Shown here one piece after another: positions 17,481 through 17,530 of a DNA stretch of 17,530 nucleotides. Source of the stretch: an uncultured Chromatiaceae bacterium (GTDB taxonomy: Bacteria > Pseudomonadota > Gammaproteobacteria > Enterobacterales > Alteromonadaceae); the NCBI GenBank assembly GCA_946482325.1, contig CAMLRA010000079.1, forward strand, positions 1 through 17,530, in the 5' to 3' direction. The translations under genes and the position numbers were made by a program. How positions within the stretch are numbered: the stretch's first letter is position 1; the number at the start of each line of letters is the position of its first letter. Under the pieces are notes generated by a model. The model was not told where the DNA came from and made no database searches. It saw only the letters and a list, made by a program, of their open reading frames with translations.

Positions 17481-17530
17481 ATGCAACATCAGGAATTACA
17501 GCAAAGCAACCAGCACAAACTGCAACAGGC
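17481..17530 (+). CDS. Start of an unidentified gene, cut by the window end
   Basis: After the pseH stop, GGAG (17471-17474) precedes an ATG at 17481 by 6 nt; an in-frame ATG at 17475 is too close to the ribosome site. The visible 16 codons read MQHQELQQSNQHKLQQ, polar and Gln-rich. Too little is present to identify it. Its place 22 nt after pseH suggests the same operon, where flagellin glycosyltransferases of the Maf (DUF115) type or further sugar genes often occur. Confidence 0.55.
   Translation, partial: MQHQELQQSNQHKLQQ

Overview
The window reads as chromosomal DNA of a motile gammaproteobacterium with a polar-type flagellar system. The evidence is the FlrA-FlrB-FlrC regulator trio next to fliEFGHIJK, as in Vibrio, Shewanella and Pseudomonas (fleQ-fleS-fleR). 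Moderate GC, glutamine-rich proteins and the attached pseudaminic-acid genes suggest the Alteromonadales/Rheinheimera-Alishewanella area, but the genus is inference. I see no tRNA, rRNA, IS element, phage gene or CRISPR array.

Left part (1-11588, all genes on the minus strand; transcription runs from high to low coordinates). In transcription order: a short, atypical flagellin-like gene (11588-10788); flrA, the master sigma54 activator (10656-9187); flrB and flrC, a cytoplasmic histidine kinase and its sigma54-activating response regulator (9074-7902 and 7915-6566, overlapping by 14 nt); then the basal-body and export operon fliE, fliF, fliG, fliH, fliI, fliJ and the start of fliK, which runs off the left edge. 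Gaps inside the fli operon are 2-30 nt or small overlaps, except 92 nt before fliK. GG-N10-GC sigma54 promoter matches lie just upstream of flrB (about 9110-9126) and fliE (about 6326-6343). This fits the hierarchy FlrA -> flrBC -> class III operons; a full IHF consensus match sits upstream of the fliE promoter.

Right part (11821-17530, plus strand). Six tightly packed genes encode what looks like a complete CMP-pseudaminic acid pathway: pseB (4,6-dehydratase/5-epimerase), pseC (aminotransferase), pseF (CMP transfer), pseG (UDP-sugar hydrolase), pseI (synthase) and a GNAT enzyme filling the pseH step. A further gene starts at 17481 and is cut by the window end. The sugar is a well-known flagellin modification, so the two halves probably cooperate: the left half builds and regulates the flagellum and the right half supplies its glycan donor.

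The most unusual points are: the 266-residue flagellin-like protein with non-canonical termini and almost no central domain, placed where flaG-fliD-fliS are often found; an 18-bp imperfect dyad (17/18 paired) and a second dyad in the flrA upstream region; an FlrA whose c-di-GMP LFRS-type motif appears altered while other binding residues remain; and a FliH with eleven glycines spaced exactly every four residues.
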